38,747 bases of DNA, taken from positions 1-38,747 of the forward strand of contig DXHY01000086.1 of assembly GCA_019113175.1 (NCBI GenBank), read 5' to 3'. The position numbers were made by a program, and so were the translations under genes. Source of the DNA: Candidatus Eisenbergiella stercoravium. GTDB taxonomy: Bacteria > Bacillota > Clostridia > Lachnospirales > Lachnospiraceae. Positions 15,851 through 25,124 of the stretch are shown here, in pieces. Each line of letters opens with the position of its first letter. Position 1 is the first letter of the stretch. Under the pieces are notes generated by a model. That model worked only from the letters and a program-made list of their open reading frames with translations. It was not told the origin of the DNA and ran no database searches.

Positions 15851-17608
15851 ATGAAAAAAAAGATGTACAGAAAACTGAGTTGTATAGTTCTTTCTGCCGT
15901 GATCAGTATATCCCTGTTATCCGGCTGCAGCAGCCAGAAGGAAGAAGGAGCGGTCTCTAATGAAAGCACGTCTCAAACGGCAGCGGGATCTGAAACTGCA
16001 TCGGAGGCTGAAACGTCGGAAGAAGCTTTTGTCCACGACAGCAATCTGAACGAGCCTGGAGAAGTTGGGGAAGGGTTGCCCACAATTTGCAAAGAAACCG
16101 TTTCCATAACCATCGGATTGCCACAGAGTCCTAACGTGGAAGATTATGATACGAACAAGCAGACGCTGTGGTTGGAAAAAGTGGGAAATTATGACATTGC
16201 TTTTAAATTGTATCCAAGCGAAGAATTTTCTACTCAGATCAATCTGGCAGCCGCTGCTGGAGGAGGAGACCTGCCGGATATTCTGCTGGTGAACGGACAA
16301 AGTGACAGTGTGGTGAATTCCTGGGGAGCGGCTGGTATTATCATACCGTTAAATGATTATTATGAAAACAGTGCGTACTATCTTCCGGAAGCGATCGAAA
16401 GAACAGGTGTGGATTATTATTCTCAAATCACGGCTCCGGATGGAAACATGTATTATGTTCCTGTGTATAATCAGTCTCTGACAAACGAATACGGTGCCAA
16501 AATGTGGATGTATAAACCATGGCTGGATAAACTCGGTCTCGATGTACCTACTACTCCGGAAGAACTGCGGGAAGTACTGAGGGCATTCACACAGGAGGAT
16601 CCCAACGGGAATGGACAGGCGGATGAGATAGGGCTTATCTCCAGACATTCCACAGATTTATTGTGGTTTGAAAACCTGATGTCCTCTTTTCAGTATATTC
16701 CGCTGTCTGATGATGTATCGGGGTGGTGGGATGTCAATGATGGTAAGGTAAGCGCGGCGTTTGCCACAGATGGATATCGGGAAGGACTGAAGTACCTGAG
16801 AAGTCTTTTTGACGAAGGATTGATCGATCCGCTGAGCTTTACCAATGATCTGTCCCAGACACAGGCGTTGCTGACACAGGCTGATACAGTGATCGGTACT
16901 TATGTGGCGAACTCTATGTCAGACATCCCGGCTTCTGATCCGCATCGTACAGAATATGTGGGAGTGGCCCCGCTGATCGCGGAAGACGGTACGCAGTATA
17001 CTCCGTGGGCTCCCAGTGCTGCGATTCCTGGCGGTGTAATCACTAAGAATTGTGAAAATCCGGAAGCCGCGTTCCGTCTGCTAGACTATTTGGTGAGTGA
17101 GAAGATGTCCATATGGACCCGGTGGGGGGAAGAGGGCACTGACTGGGTGGTTCCCGAAGAGGGAACGGAAAGCATGTTTGCGCAGATGGGATATCCCGCG
17201 GTCATTCAGGATATCCTGCCCTGGGGATCTCTGCAGAATTCTCACTGGTATCAGGCGGGGCCCTATATCAGACAGTACAGCATTGCCCTTGGTCTGGCCT
17301 GGAACGGTGATGAAACGAATGCGAGCTATCTGATTTCCACCATCCAGGACGAATATACGGATAAGCATCCGGAAGAAGTGATTTCAAAATTGATCTATAC
17401 GGAGGAAGAAGAGGGAATTGTTACGCCCATCTTTACTTCCATGGCTACTTACGTGAAAGAGATGATTGCCAATTTCTGTACAAATAACAATGGCATGGAT
17501 ATCAATGACGATACCGTATGGCAGCAATACCTTGACCAGTTGGAGAGCATTGGGCTATCTCAGGCGCAGGAGATCGTCCAGACAGTCTATGACCGCATGA
17601 ACGGATAA
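15851..17608 (+). CDS. Extracellular solute-binding lipoprotein of a carbohydrate ABC importer
   Basis: A 585-aa protein with a lipoprotein signal peptide: basic start MKKKMYRK, hydrophobic core, lipobox LLSGC with Cys26, then a Ser/Glu/Thr-rich linker. The mature part is an SBP family 1 protein of the LipO/YtcQ type (DILLVNGQSD, DPNGNGQADEIGL, GVITKNCENPEAAFRLLDYL). The DPNGNGQADEIG segment resembles the calcium-like loop common in this group. It should bind oligosaccharides outside the membrane and deliver them to the two permeases. It is the first gene of the operon. A strong hairpin directly follows it, which would keep its transcript more abundant than the permease messages. Confidence 0.93.
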   Translation: MKKKMYRKLSCIVLSAVISISLLSGCSSQKEEGAVSNESTSQTAAGSETASEAETSEEAFVHDSNLNEPGEVGEGLPTICKETVSITIGLPQSPNVEDYDTNKQTLWLEKVGNYDIAFKLYPSEEFSTQINLAAAAGGGDLPDILLVNGQSDSVVNSWGAAGIIIPLNDYYENSAYYLPEAIERTGVDYYSQITAPDGNMYYVPVYNQSLTNEYGAKMWMYKPWLDKLGLDVPTTPEELREVLRAFTQEDPNGNGQADEIGLISRHSTDLLWFENLMSSFQYIPLSDDVSGWWDVNDGKVSAAFATDGYREGLKYLRSLFDEGLIDPLSFTNDLSQTQALLTQADTVIGTYVANSMSDIPASDPHRTEYVGVAPLIAEDGTQYTPWAPSAAIPGGVITKNCENPEAAFRLLDYLVSEKMSIWTRWGEEGTDWVVPEEGTESMFAQMGYPAVIQDILPWGSLQNSHWYQAGPYIRQYSIALGLAWNGDETNASYLISTIQDEYTDKHPEEVISKLIYTEEEEGIVTPIFTSMATYVKEMIANFCTNNNGMDINDDTVWQQYLDQLESIGLSQAQEIVQTVYDRMNG

Positions 17609-17627
17609 AATGATTCGTTTAATCCAG

Positions 17628-17658
17628 GGCGGAGGTGGCTTTCAATTGTGCCTCCGCC
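17628..17658 (+). promoter_or_regulatory. Intercistronic stem-loop between binding protein and permease genes
   Basis: GGCGGAGG (17628-17635) pairs with CCTCCGCC (17651-17658) around a 15-nt loop. No T tract follows, so it is more likely an mRNA 3'-end stabiliser or partial attenuator than a full terminator. It lies between genes that need unequal protein amounts. Confidence 0.6.
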
Positions 17659-17709
17659 TTATGGAGACAGAAACGGCCGGATCATTGTTTCCAGAAAAGG
17701 AGGGGAATC

Positions 17710-18642
17710 TTGAAGCGAATAAAAACAACCTGTAAAAAAATACTGCGTTACTGGCAGGTGTATCTTTTTTTATTTATTCCAGTTATTTATCTGCTCTTAT
17801 TTTGTTACTGGCCCATGGCAGGCCTGCAGATAGCCTTTAAAAAGTTTTCGCTGGCAGATGGAATCTGGGGAAGTCCATTTGTCGGTCTGTACCAGTTTGA
17901 AAAGTTTTTTCGTTCCTATGAATTCAAAAGGATTTTAAAGAACACTCTGCTGATATCCATTTACAGTATTGCGGCGAGTTTCCCGATCCCTATTATTTTC
18001 GCATTGCTTTTGAACAGTATCAGACAGGGAAAATTCAGCAAGTGTGTCCAGACTATTACATATATTCCGCATTTTATATCCACGGTTGTGCTGGTGGGAA
18101 TGATTCTGCAGATCTTTAACAGCAGGGTAGGATTGTACGGAATTATCTATCAGGCAGTAACCGGACATTTGCCGGAAGACATCCTGTCCAAAGCGTCTGC
18201 TTTTCCTCATCTGTATGTGTTGAGTGGGATCTGGCAGAGCTTCGGCTGGGATTCCATCATCTATCTGGCTGCCCTGACCGGTATCAGTCAGGAACTTCAT
18301 GAGGCCGCTCAGATAGACGGAGCGAGCCGTTTTAAAAGACTGCTTTACATCGACCTTCCCGGAATTCTCCCGACCATAACGATCATGTTGATCTTAAACG
18401 CCGGCAGGGTGATGAGTATAGGATTTGAGAAAGTATACCTGATGCAGAATAATCTGAACCTGTCTGCCAGTGAGGTGATTTCCACTTATGTGTATAAAAT
18501 CGGTATGGGTGTGGGCGGAACGGCGATTCCGGATTATTCTTACTCTACTGCGATCAGTTTATTTAATTCTGTCATTAATTTGATGTTGATATGTACGGTA
18601 AATACTGTGAGCAGAAGATTAAGCGAAACCAGCCTGTGGTAA
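17710..18642 (+). CDS. Carbohydrate ABC transporter permease, LplB/YtcP class (subunit 1)
   Basis: A protein of about 310 aa with six predicted membrane segments, beginning WQVYLFLFIPVIYLLLFCYW. The cytoplasmic EAA loop is EAAQIDGASRFKRLLYIDLPG. It pairs with the next gene to form the channel. The open frame runs from 17635, but AAAGGAGGGG at 17696-17705 precedes a TTG at 17710 (TTGAAGCGAATA), which is the likely start and removes a non-conserved 25-residue tail encoded by the hairpin. No ATP-binding subunit is in the window; such systems commonly share a housekeeping MsmK-type ATPase. Confidence 0.9.
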   Translation: MKRIKTTCKKILRYWQVYLFLFIPVIYLLLFCYWPMAGLQIAFKKFSLADGIWGSPFVGLYQFEKFFRSYEFKRILKNTLLISIYSIAASFPIPIIFALLLNSIRQGKFSKCVQTITYIPHFISTVVLVGMILQIFNSRVGLYGIIYQAVTGHLPEDILSKASAFPHLYVLSGIWQSFGWDSIIYLAALTGISQELHEAAQIDGASRFKRLLYIDLPGILPTITIMLILNAGRVMSIGFEKVYLMQNNLNLSASEVISTYVYKIGMGVGGTAIPDYSYSTAISLFNSVINLMLICTVNTVSRRLSETSLW

Positions 18643-18651
18643 GGAGAGAAT

Positions 18652-19572
18652 ATGAAGAAAGGCCAAAAACAGATAGATGTCGGACAAACGAAAGTGAAAA
18701 TGTCCGTAAACAATAAAATTTATTTCACGATCGTGTATTCGATTCTCATATTTCTTTTGCTGATCGTGTTGTATCCTCTGATATATATTTTATCAGCCTC
18801 TTTTTCTTCACCTAACGCTGTTTCAACGGGGAAGGTGATCCTTTTTCCAGTAGATTTTTCCCTGGAAGGCTACAAGGAGGTGATTAAGTACACAGAAGTG
18901 TGGGTTGGTTACAGAAATACGATTCTGTATACCGTTCTGGGAACTACTTTGAATGTTGTTTTGACGATGTTTACAGGTTACGGACTTTCACGAAAAGGCC
19001 TGCCCGGGCAGAAAGTTTTAACATTTTTATTTACGTTTACCATGCTGTTTTCCGGAGGACTGGTTCCCACCTACCTTGTGATGAACAGGCTACATTTAAT
19101 CAATACTCCGTTTTCCATGATACTGCCGGGCGCAATTAATATCACCAATATGATCATTGCAAGGACTTTTATTGTTTCCATCCCCAGAGATCTTGAGGAA
19201 GCGGCCATGATAGACGGGTGTTCTTACGCAAGATATTTCTTTGAAATTGTGCTCCCGCTGTCGAAAGCAATCATGGCTGTGCTGGTTCTGTACTATGCCG
19301 TTGGACACTGGAACGCCTATTTTAATGCTTTGATCTATCTGAGCAACAGGGATTTATTCCCGTTACAGCTCTTTTTAAGAGAGATTCTCATTCTCAATAC
19401 AGCAAGTTCCAGCCAGATCATGGATCCGGAGATGGAAGAGAAGATGAGAGGAATGGCGGATTTGTTGAAATATGCCCTGATCGTGGTATCAACGGTGCCG
19501 ATTTTGTGTGCGTATCCCTTTGCACAGAAATATTTCACGAAGGGGGTCATGGTTGGCTCGCTGAAAGGTTGA
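18652..19572 (+). CDS. Carbohydrate ABC transporter permease, LplC class (subunit 2)
   Basis: A 306-aa inner-membrane permease with about six membrane helices. The first is at about 22-45 (YFTIVYSILIFLLLIVLYPLIYILSASFSSP). The EAA motif is EEAAMIDGCSYARYFFEIVLPLSKA and the C-terminus is FTKGVMVGSLKG, typical of LplC/YtcP partners. It starts 9 nt after the preceding stop with AAGGAGAG as ribosome site. Together with the binding lipoprotein and subunit 1 it forms the uptake system for the oligouronides processed by the downstream enzymes. Confidence 0.92.
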   Translation: MKKGQKQIDVGQTKVKMSVNNKIYFTIVYSILIFLLLIVLYPLIYILSASFSSPNAVSTGKVILFPVDFSLEGYKEVIKYTEVWVGYRNTILYTVLGTTLNVVLTMFTGYGLSRKGLPGQKVLTFLFTFTMLFSGGLVPTYLVMNRLHLINTPFSMILPGAINITNMIIARTFIVSIPRDLEEAAMIDGCSYARYFFEIVLPLSKAIMAVLVLYYAVGHWNAYFNALIYLSNRDLFPLQLFLREILILNTASSSQIMDPEMEEKMRGMADLLKYALIVVSTVPILCAYPFAQKYFTKGVMVGSLKG

Positions 19573-19600
19573 AAAGAATAGAAAAATGGGAGTTGAGAAA

Positions 19601-20308
19601 ATGGGACTGGAAGATGTAAAAAGAATCAGATATGGCGGAAATACGGTGAAATTGCCGGTCAGCGACGAAGAAATCTGTAAGAGATATGAAGGGGTATTTA
19701 CCGCTGCGGTCAATGATGTGCTACGGGAAATGGGTTTTTTATACCAGACACTCCCAAGCAGTATCCAGGCGGTCAGGGAAGGAATGAAGGTCGCGGGAAT
19801 CTGCTTTACCATCAAAGGAAGTAAAAATCTGGATCTGACAGATGAGATGATGCAGCGGGCGAGGATGCTGGAAGCAATCCCGCCCAACAGTGTATGTGTA
19901 TGGGACACCAGCGGAGATGATGAATCCGCCCAGTGGGGGGAGATCATGACTATGGCCGCTAAGAAAAGAGGATGCCGTGGAGCGGTGGTTGACGGCGGTG
20001 TTAGAGATACAGATCGAGTATTAAAAGAGAATTTTCCGGTATTCTGCAGATACCGGAGCTCAAACGGAATGATGGGAAGATTCCGCATGATCAATTATCA
20101 GATTCCCATCAGTATTGGAAATACGCTAATCCGGCCGGGAGATATAATTTTTGGGGACATAGACGGTGTGCTCATCATTCCCAGAGAAATTGCAATGGAA
20201 GTATTGGAACGCGCGGAACAGATCCGAGACAATGAAGTGGAGATTAAGGAAATGGTACAAAGCGGCACTGCACCGACGGAAGTGGTGGAAAAGGGCGGGT
20301 ATTTTTAA
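19601..20308 (+). CDS. RraA-family protein, probable class II pyruvate aldolase
   Basis: A protein of about 235 aa with the RraA/HMG-aldolase fold. The signature GAVVDGGVRDTDRV holds the conserved Arg-Asp pair, and a Glu (in QWGEIM) lies 21 residues before it, where related aldolases carry the acidic metal ligand (D-x20-R-D pattern). FRMINYQIPISIGNTLIRPGDIIFGDIDGVLIIP is also family-typical. RraA in E. coli inhibits RNase E, but the setting inside a uronate operon favours a metal-dependent aldolase or decarboxylase on a 2-keto acid. No KdgA-type aldolase is present. An ATG at 19586 is in frame; the GGGAG at 19588-19592 favours 19601. Confidence 0.85.
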   Translation: MGLEDVKRIRYGGNTVKLPVSDEEICKRYEGVFTAAVNDVLREMGFLYQTLPSSIQAVREGMKVAGICFTIKGSKNLDLTDEMMQRARMLEAIPPNSVCVWDTSGDDESAQWGEIMTMAAKKRGCRGAVVDGGVRDTDRVLKENFPVFCRYRSSNGMMGRFRMINYQIPISIGNTLIRPGDIIFGDIDGVLIIPREIAMEVLERAEQIRDNEVEIKEMVQSGTAPTEVVEKGGYF

Positions 20309-20325
20309 AAAGGAAGGAACACAGG

Positions 20326-21030
20326 ATGGAATTAAGAAAAAGAGCGATCGTGATTACCGGGGCAACCGGCGGAATGGGACAGGACTTGTGCAGAGCATTG
20401 GCTGGAGAAGGAGCAAGGCTCGCTGTATGCGGTGGACAGAAGGAAAAGGTAGCACTTTTACAGCAAAATCTGGAGAAAGAGTTTCAGGCTGAGGTATATG
20501 GAGACAGCGTGGATGTGACCAAAGAGGAACAGGTGGAAAAATTTCTGAAAGAAGCATATAGGAGATTTGGAGTACTGCATGTTCTGATCAATCTGGCTGG
20601 GCTGTCCATTCCTGGACAGATTATGGATACGGATGAAGAAGTATACGATAAGCTGATGGACGTAAATGTGAAAGGAATCTTTCTGATGTCCAAGCATTTT
20701 GTAACTTACACAGGAGAAGGAGCACAGGTAATCAATATGGGCAGTATGGCGGGAAGAAGGGTAAATGCGAACGCACCATTATATTGTATGGCAAAGGCAG
20801 CAGTTAATACTATGTCACAGGGAATGGCCATGCAGCTTGCAGAACGAAAGATACGGGTGACGACACTCAACCCTGGCGGTGTAGATACTCCATTTTGGGG
20901 AGACAGGCCGGTAAAACGGGAAAAACTGCTCCAGCCGCAGGATATTACGAATATGGTTCTGTTCGTGCTTGAGACTGATCCGAGAGTGGCCATCCATTCC
21001 ATAGATTTTGAGAGCGTTCAAATGGTTTAG
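20326..21030 (+). CDS. SDR family oxidoreductase
   Basis: A 234-aa classical SDR: VITGATGGMGQDLC (cofactor), NLAGLS, NMGSMAGRR (catalytic Ser) and YCMAK (Tyr/Lys). The C-terminus is short and lacks the usual IDGG; it ends in IHSIDFESVQMV, as in the FabG/YdfG-like group that prefers NADP. It lies 17 nt after the RraA gene and 12 nt before the GH88/105 gene, within the uronate operon. Reduction of a keto-uronate (DEH/DKI-type) is a reasonable guess, but specificity cannot be read from the sequence. Confidence 0.87.
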   Translation: MELRKRAIVITGATGGMGQDLCRALAGEGARLAVCGGQKEKVALLQQNLEKEFQAEVYGDSVDVTKEEQVEKFLKEAYRRFGVLHVLINLAGLSIPGQIMDTDEEVYDKLMDVNVKGIFLMSKHFVTYTGEGAQVINMGSMAGRRVNANAPLYCMAKAAVNTMSQGMAMQLAERKIRVTTLNPGGVDTPFWGDRPVKREKLLQPQDITNMVLFVLETDPRVAIHSIDFESVQMV

Positions 21031-21042
21031 GGGAGAGGAAAT

Positions 21043-22110
21043 ATGAGAACATTGGACATTGCAATCAATCTGTATCTGGAGTATGCGCAGGCAGAGGAAA
21101 TCATTCATTATTACGGTCTGTTGGCTCAATATGGCCTGTGTCAGGCTGCAAAGGAATCCAGACAGGAGGAACTGATAAGGGCATGTAGGACGATTTTGGA
21201 ACGTTATCCAGACCAGGTCAGACATCCTCACTATAATTTCGCCAGCTATCGGATGGGGGGAAACGCCCGAGCATGGTCTATGATGACAGGGCTTGTACAG
21301 CGGGATGATAAACTGCTGGACAATTATGCAAGGAAAACACTGAATGGATGCAAAGGAGTGGATGGGCTTCTGTGCATGCCGGGAATGGAAGAAAAAGGTG
21401 CTATCTGGATTGATACGGTTACTGCTGTTACCCCATTCATGCTGTTTGCTGGCCTTGTGCTGGATCGGAAAGACTATATGGATTTTGCCGCCGAACAGTG
21501 TTTTGGAATGTATGACGTACTGTTGGATGAGGAATGCGGCCTTCTTCATCAATGTCGGGGATTTCTGGAAGATAAGGATAAATGTTCTCAGGATCACTGG
21601 TCACGAGGGAATGGATGGGGGTATCTGGGGCTTGCAGAGCTGGTACAGTATCTTCCTGAAGACAGTGTATACCGTGCCGGGGCAGAAAAACGCTATCTTA
21701 GATTGTCGAAAGCGATCCTCAGGTATCAGACGCCAAAAGGATTGTGGAGGCAGGAAATGACGGTTCCATTATCCTGGGAAGAATCCTCGGGGAGTGGATT
21801 ATTTGTTTATGGGTTGGGAGTGGGAATCCGGTTGGGACTTCTTGCCGGGGCAGAATATCAGCAGGCTTTTGAAAGAGGATTTTACGGTTTGTTACGACAC
21901 TGCATCAATGATGATTTTTCCACGGAACGTTCCTGTCCAGGTTGTCTGTGTCCTGGAACAGGGGAGGGAAAGGGAACCATTCAGGCATATATGGAAATGA
22001 TCCCGGAACATAATGAACACCACTCTTTTGGAGCGTTAATGTTGGCAATGGTGGAGGCCAGCCGGAATGGGATCCGGGAAGTGGACTGGATGACAAGGAG
22101 GGAAAACTGA
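21043..22110 (+). CDS. GH88/GH105 unsaturated uronyl (rhamnogalacturonyl) hydrolase
   Basis: A 355-aa (alpha/alpha)6-barrel hydrolase with no signal peptide, so cytoplasmic. The conserved WIDT segment (IWIDTVTAVTPFML) holds the catalytic Asp that hydrates the C4=C5 double bond, and HWSRGNGWGYLGLAEL is the family hallmark. These enzymes release 4-deoxy-5-keto-uronate from the non-reducing end of oligosaccharides made by polysaccharide lyases. It fits with the lyase-like gene that overlaps its stop by one base and with KduD downstream. GH105 (YteR type) is favoured over GH88, with modest certainty. Confidence 0.88.
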   Translation: MRTLDIAINLYLEYAQAEEIIHYYGLLAQYGLCQAAKESRQEELIRACRTILERYPDQVRHPHYNFASYRMGGNARAWSMMTGLVQRDDKLLDNYARKTLNGCKGVDGLLCMPGMEEKGAIWIDTVTAVTPFMLFAGLVLDRKDYMDFAAEQCFGMYDVLLDEECGLLHQCRGFLEDKDKCSQDHWSRGNGWGYLGLAELVQYLPEDSVYRAGAEKRYLRLSKAILRYQTPKGLWRQEMTVPLSWEESSGSGLFVYGLGVGIRLGLLAGAEYQQAFERGFYGLLRHCINDDFSTERSCPGCLCPGTGEGKGTIQAYMEMIPEHNEHHSFGALMLAMVEASRNGIREVDWMTRREN

Positions 22111-24107
22111 TGGGATTTTTTATCAGAGAAGAGGAGCTGGAACGGCTGAGGCAGGCACCAAAAGATAGCAGACAGATCACCTTTTACCGGGCGCTGAAAA
22201 AAAGAGGATATAAAAATACGCAGGCAGACTGTCTGGTCCAGCCGGAAGATACGCAGGAATGGTATCACCTTTGTTGGGAGAGACTATCGGATGCAGCATT
22301 CCTGTGCCGTGTAGAACAGGATGAGAAGATTGGAAAATGGCTGCATACCCGGGTAATGGAAATTGTCCGGATGGAACTGGACACGTGGATTGGTCCTTGG
22401 TATCGGGAGAGAGGACCTGTCCCCAAAGGTGCTTTGGAAACAGCCCATATCACTCTGGCAGTATGCGAGGCGGTGGATATTTGTCCGTTCCTTTTTTCAG
22501 AAGAAGAAAAGAAAGAAATCCTGGTCGCACTGCGTGAAAAGGGCATGATACTGTGCAGGAGATATTGTCAGGCCATAGAGGAGGAACAGAATCATATAAA
22601 CAACTGGTTTATGGTGCTTTTGAACGGTTTCGGTACAGCTGCCGCTGTTCTGGGAGAGCAGGAGGAAATTAGGCAAGCCGTCCACTGGGCACGGCTTGCC
22701 GGCAGTCTGTATAACAGGAACGATTACGGAGAAACAGTACAATATTCCAATTATGCGACCTTGCATTTGAGCCATTTAAATGAAATCCTGCTGCGCGTCG
22801 GAGTTGCTGAGGAAGAACTGGATCTGAACTGTTATGCAGGACTGATGGAGTGGTACGCGGCTAGTTTTCTCTATCAGAAACCTCTTGATAAGGGGGGAAA
22901 ATCCTACCCCAGATCAGTAAATTTCGGAGATTGTGCTGCACTTTTCCGGCCTAGTGGGGATGTTCTCGCTCACATATCTTCGCGCAGAAAGGAAACGATG
23001 CCGAGGCAGGCACAGCTTGCGGCATGGTTGCTGGAAACCATGTATCCGGAACCTGAGCTGGGACCGGACGAACTCGCTTCTTTTGGCTTCTTTAACCAGT
23101 TCCAGTACTATACCGTTCTGATGATGCCGGATATGGCGGAGGCTGTTTCACCGGGACAGATCGGTCTGCCTGCGACTCTTTCTTTTGAAGGAGGACAGAT
23201 CATCTCCCGTGATTGCTGGGAGCAACCAAAGGTTGTAGTGGCAATCCAGGCTGGCTATCACTCTCTGAATGTAACATCACACAGACATATGGATCAGAAC
23301 AGTTTTCAGCTTGCTATAGGAAAAGAACGAATGCTGATTGATCCGGGGCATTGCTGTTACAGGCTTCGCACCCAGAGAGAGGCAGTTTCTGAGCTGTCCC
23401 ACAACACTTTTTCCATCAAATATCAGGGGAAACTGCTTATGCAGCGTGAAGTGAGAGGGAACATTTTTAAAAGGGAAGGAATAGATAATCGTCAGATCTG
23501 CAATTATTTCTGGAAATCGGTTCAAATCGTTGCCAGTGATGCTACACGACTATATGGAGATCCCATAACGAAGGCAGTGCGTGTCTGGATCATGAAGCTT
23601 CCTCATGAGATGTTTGTGGTTGATATGGTCACTGCATCAGAGCCGGTCGTTTTGTGTACGCACTTCTGTGCCAACAACAGGGATAACGGACTTTCTGTGC
23701 ATCAGAAAACGCAAGATAGGCTTGTACTGAGACGCGGAGGGCAGGCGCTGAAACTGTTCAATGCATATTCCGGGACGGATGGACGCGCAACGGAGACAAA
23801 GCTTACTTTTGACTGGACAGCAATGCATGATTATTACCATCCGCTGCCCAACCAAGGGGGTCAGGGAAAAGAAGGATCTGTCTGCAGATATCAGTGGGAT
23901 GGACCCGAGGGAAAGGAACAGATTCGTATTCATACTTTTTTGATGGATGACAGTCAGGCTGTAAAAGGATGGCATGTATATTATACGCAGGACAGTTTTG
24001 TACGGATGGAATCTCCGGACAGAAATCGTTTTCTGGATGCCAAAGTGGAAATGGGTCGCGTTATTTTAAGAGACGAGACAGAAGAGATCCACGTAGTGGA
24101 GGCATAA
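22110..24107 (+). CDS. Heparinase II/III-family polysaccharide lyase (cytoplasmic)
   Basis: A 665-aa protein. An N-terminal alpha/alpha-toroid region (about 1-330; EEQNHINNWFMVLLNGFGTAA, YSNYATLHLSHLNE) is followed by a C-terminal beta-sandwich with the heparinase II/III signature TSHRHMDQNSFQLAIGKERMLIDPG. This is the alginate-lyase/heparinase layout used by PL12, PL15, PL21 and PL33. There is no signal peptide, so it probably acts on imported oligouronides as an exo- or oligo-lyase. Its product, with an unsaturated uronyl end, suits the preceding hydrolase, whose TGA overlaps this ATG (TGATG). Exact PL family and glycan (glucuronan, glycosaminoglycan, alginate or other) are not certain. Confidence 0.82.
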   Translation: MGFFIREEELERLRQAPKDSRQITFYRALKKRGYKNTQADCLVQPEDTQEWYHLCWERLSDAAFLCRVEQDEKIGKWLHTRVMEIVRMELDTWIGPWYRERGPVPKGALETAHITLAVCEAVDICPFLFSEEEKKEILVALREKGMILCRRYCQAIEEEQNHINNWFMVLLNGFGTAAAVLGEQEEIRQAVHWARLAGSLYNRNDYGETVQYSNYATLHLSHLNEILLRVGVAEEELDLNCYAGLMEWYAASFLYQKPLDKGGKSYPRSVNFGDCAALFRPSGDVLAHISSRRKETMPRQAQLAAWLLETMYPEPELGPDELASFGFFNQFQYYTVLMMPDMAEAVSPGQIGLPATLSFEGGQIISRDCWEQPKVVVAIQAGYHSLNVTSHRHMDQNSFQLAIGKERMLIDPGHCCYRLRTQREAVSELSHNTFSIKYQGKLLMQREVRGNIFKREGIDNRQICNYFWKSVQIVASDATRLYGDPITKAVRVWIMKLPHEMFVVDMVTASEPVVLCTHFCANNRDNGLSVHQKTQDRLVLRRGGQALKLFNAYSGTDGRATETKLTFDWTAMHDYYHPLPNQGGQGKEGSVCRYQWDGPEGKEQIRIHTFLMDDSQAVKGWHVYYTQDSFVRMESPDRNRFLDAKVEMGRVILRDETEEIHVVEA

Positions 24108-24109
24108 GG

Positions 24110-25098
24110 ATGAAAAAAACTGAAATTTACATATGTGACTGCGACCATGCTGATGTGAAACAGGAGGAAAATATTTTTCGGAAAGCTGGACTGGAATTCC
24201 AATGGCTGCACTGCAGGAACCAACAGGAAGTAATTAATTCCTGTCAGGGAGCCAGGGTTTTTCTGAATCAGTATATAACTATGGACCGAAATATATTTCG
24301 TGCAATCCCCACCCTGAAATGTATTGTCCGTTATGGAGTCGGCGTAGATAACGTCAATCTGGAGGATGCTGATGAATATGGAGTTCAGGTGTGTAATGTT
24401 CCAGATTACGGAGTGAATGAAGTGTCAAACCATGCGATTGCATTGATGATGGCGCTGGTGAGAAAAATCAGACAGGCGGACGAAAATATCCGGCATGGAA
24501 TCTGGGATTATAGACAGAGCATACCGGTATATCGGGCAGAAGCTCAGACGGTAGGCGTTATCGGGACAGGAAGAATTGGTTCAGCTTTTGTGAGGAAAGC
24601 AAGAGCACTCGGTTATCGAGTGATCGGCTATGATATTAACTACAATCCCGACAGCGGACGTTTCCCGAATATAGAATTTATGCCATTTGATAGATTGTTG
24701 ACGGAATCTGATATTATTTCCGTTCATTGTCAGTTAAATGAAACCACCAGACATATGTTCGGATATAAAGCCTTTCAGAAAATGAAACGGAATGCATATC
24801 TGATCAATACGGCGAGGGGGCCATTGTAGACGAAAGGGCTCTTGATCAGGCGTTAACAGAACATTGGATTGCCGGGGCAGGAATTGACGTGGTGGAAGAA
24901 GAATCCATCCCAGCGGATCATTTTCTGCTGCGGCATGACAATCTCATCGTAACACCGCATATGGCATGGTACTCAGAGGAATCCGCACTGGAGCTGAACA
25001 GAAAATGTGCACAAGAAGCCGTTCGGTTTATGAGAGGCGAAGCGTTGCTTTATCCGGTAAACCGGGTATGGAACTGTGGACATAAGGTCGGAAAATGA
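24110..25098 (+). pseudogene. D-2-hydroxyacid dehydrogenase (CtBP-like), single-base frameshift
   Basis: The start at 24110 lies behind GGAGG, 2 nt after the previous stop. Frame 1 runs to TAG at 24827-24829 and gives YGVGVDNVNLEDADEYGVQV, the cofactor motif GVIGTGRIGSAFVRKA and NTARGPL. The next frame continues at once with IVDERALDQAL, GAGIDVVEEE and VTPHMAWYS, ending at 25098. Together they make a normal protein of about 330 aa with catalytic Arg (TARG), Glu (DVVEEE) and His (TPHMAW). One base is missing in GGGGGCC (24816-24822); a sixth G or third C would restore ARGA/PIVDE. It is either a recent pseudogene or a homopolymer sequence error. In the operon it would reduce a 2-keto acid. Confidence 0.85.
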
Positions 25099-25124
25099 GT
25101 ATAAGACGCTTTGGAGGAGGAAGA

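Noticed and set aside
19601-20308. Calling the RraA-family protein an RNase E inhibitor
   Set aside because: Its place inside a uronate catabolic operon and retained metal-binding RD motif favour an aldolase-type role.
24816-24830. Programmed ribosomal frameshift in the 2-hydroxyacid dehydrogenase
   Set aside because: The site is a G run without a recognised slippery heptamer, upstream Shine-Dalgarno-like stimulator or downstream stem; simple indel is more likely.
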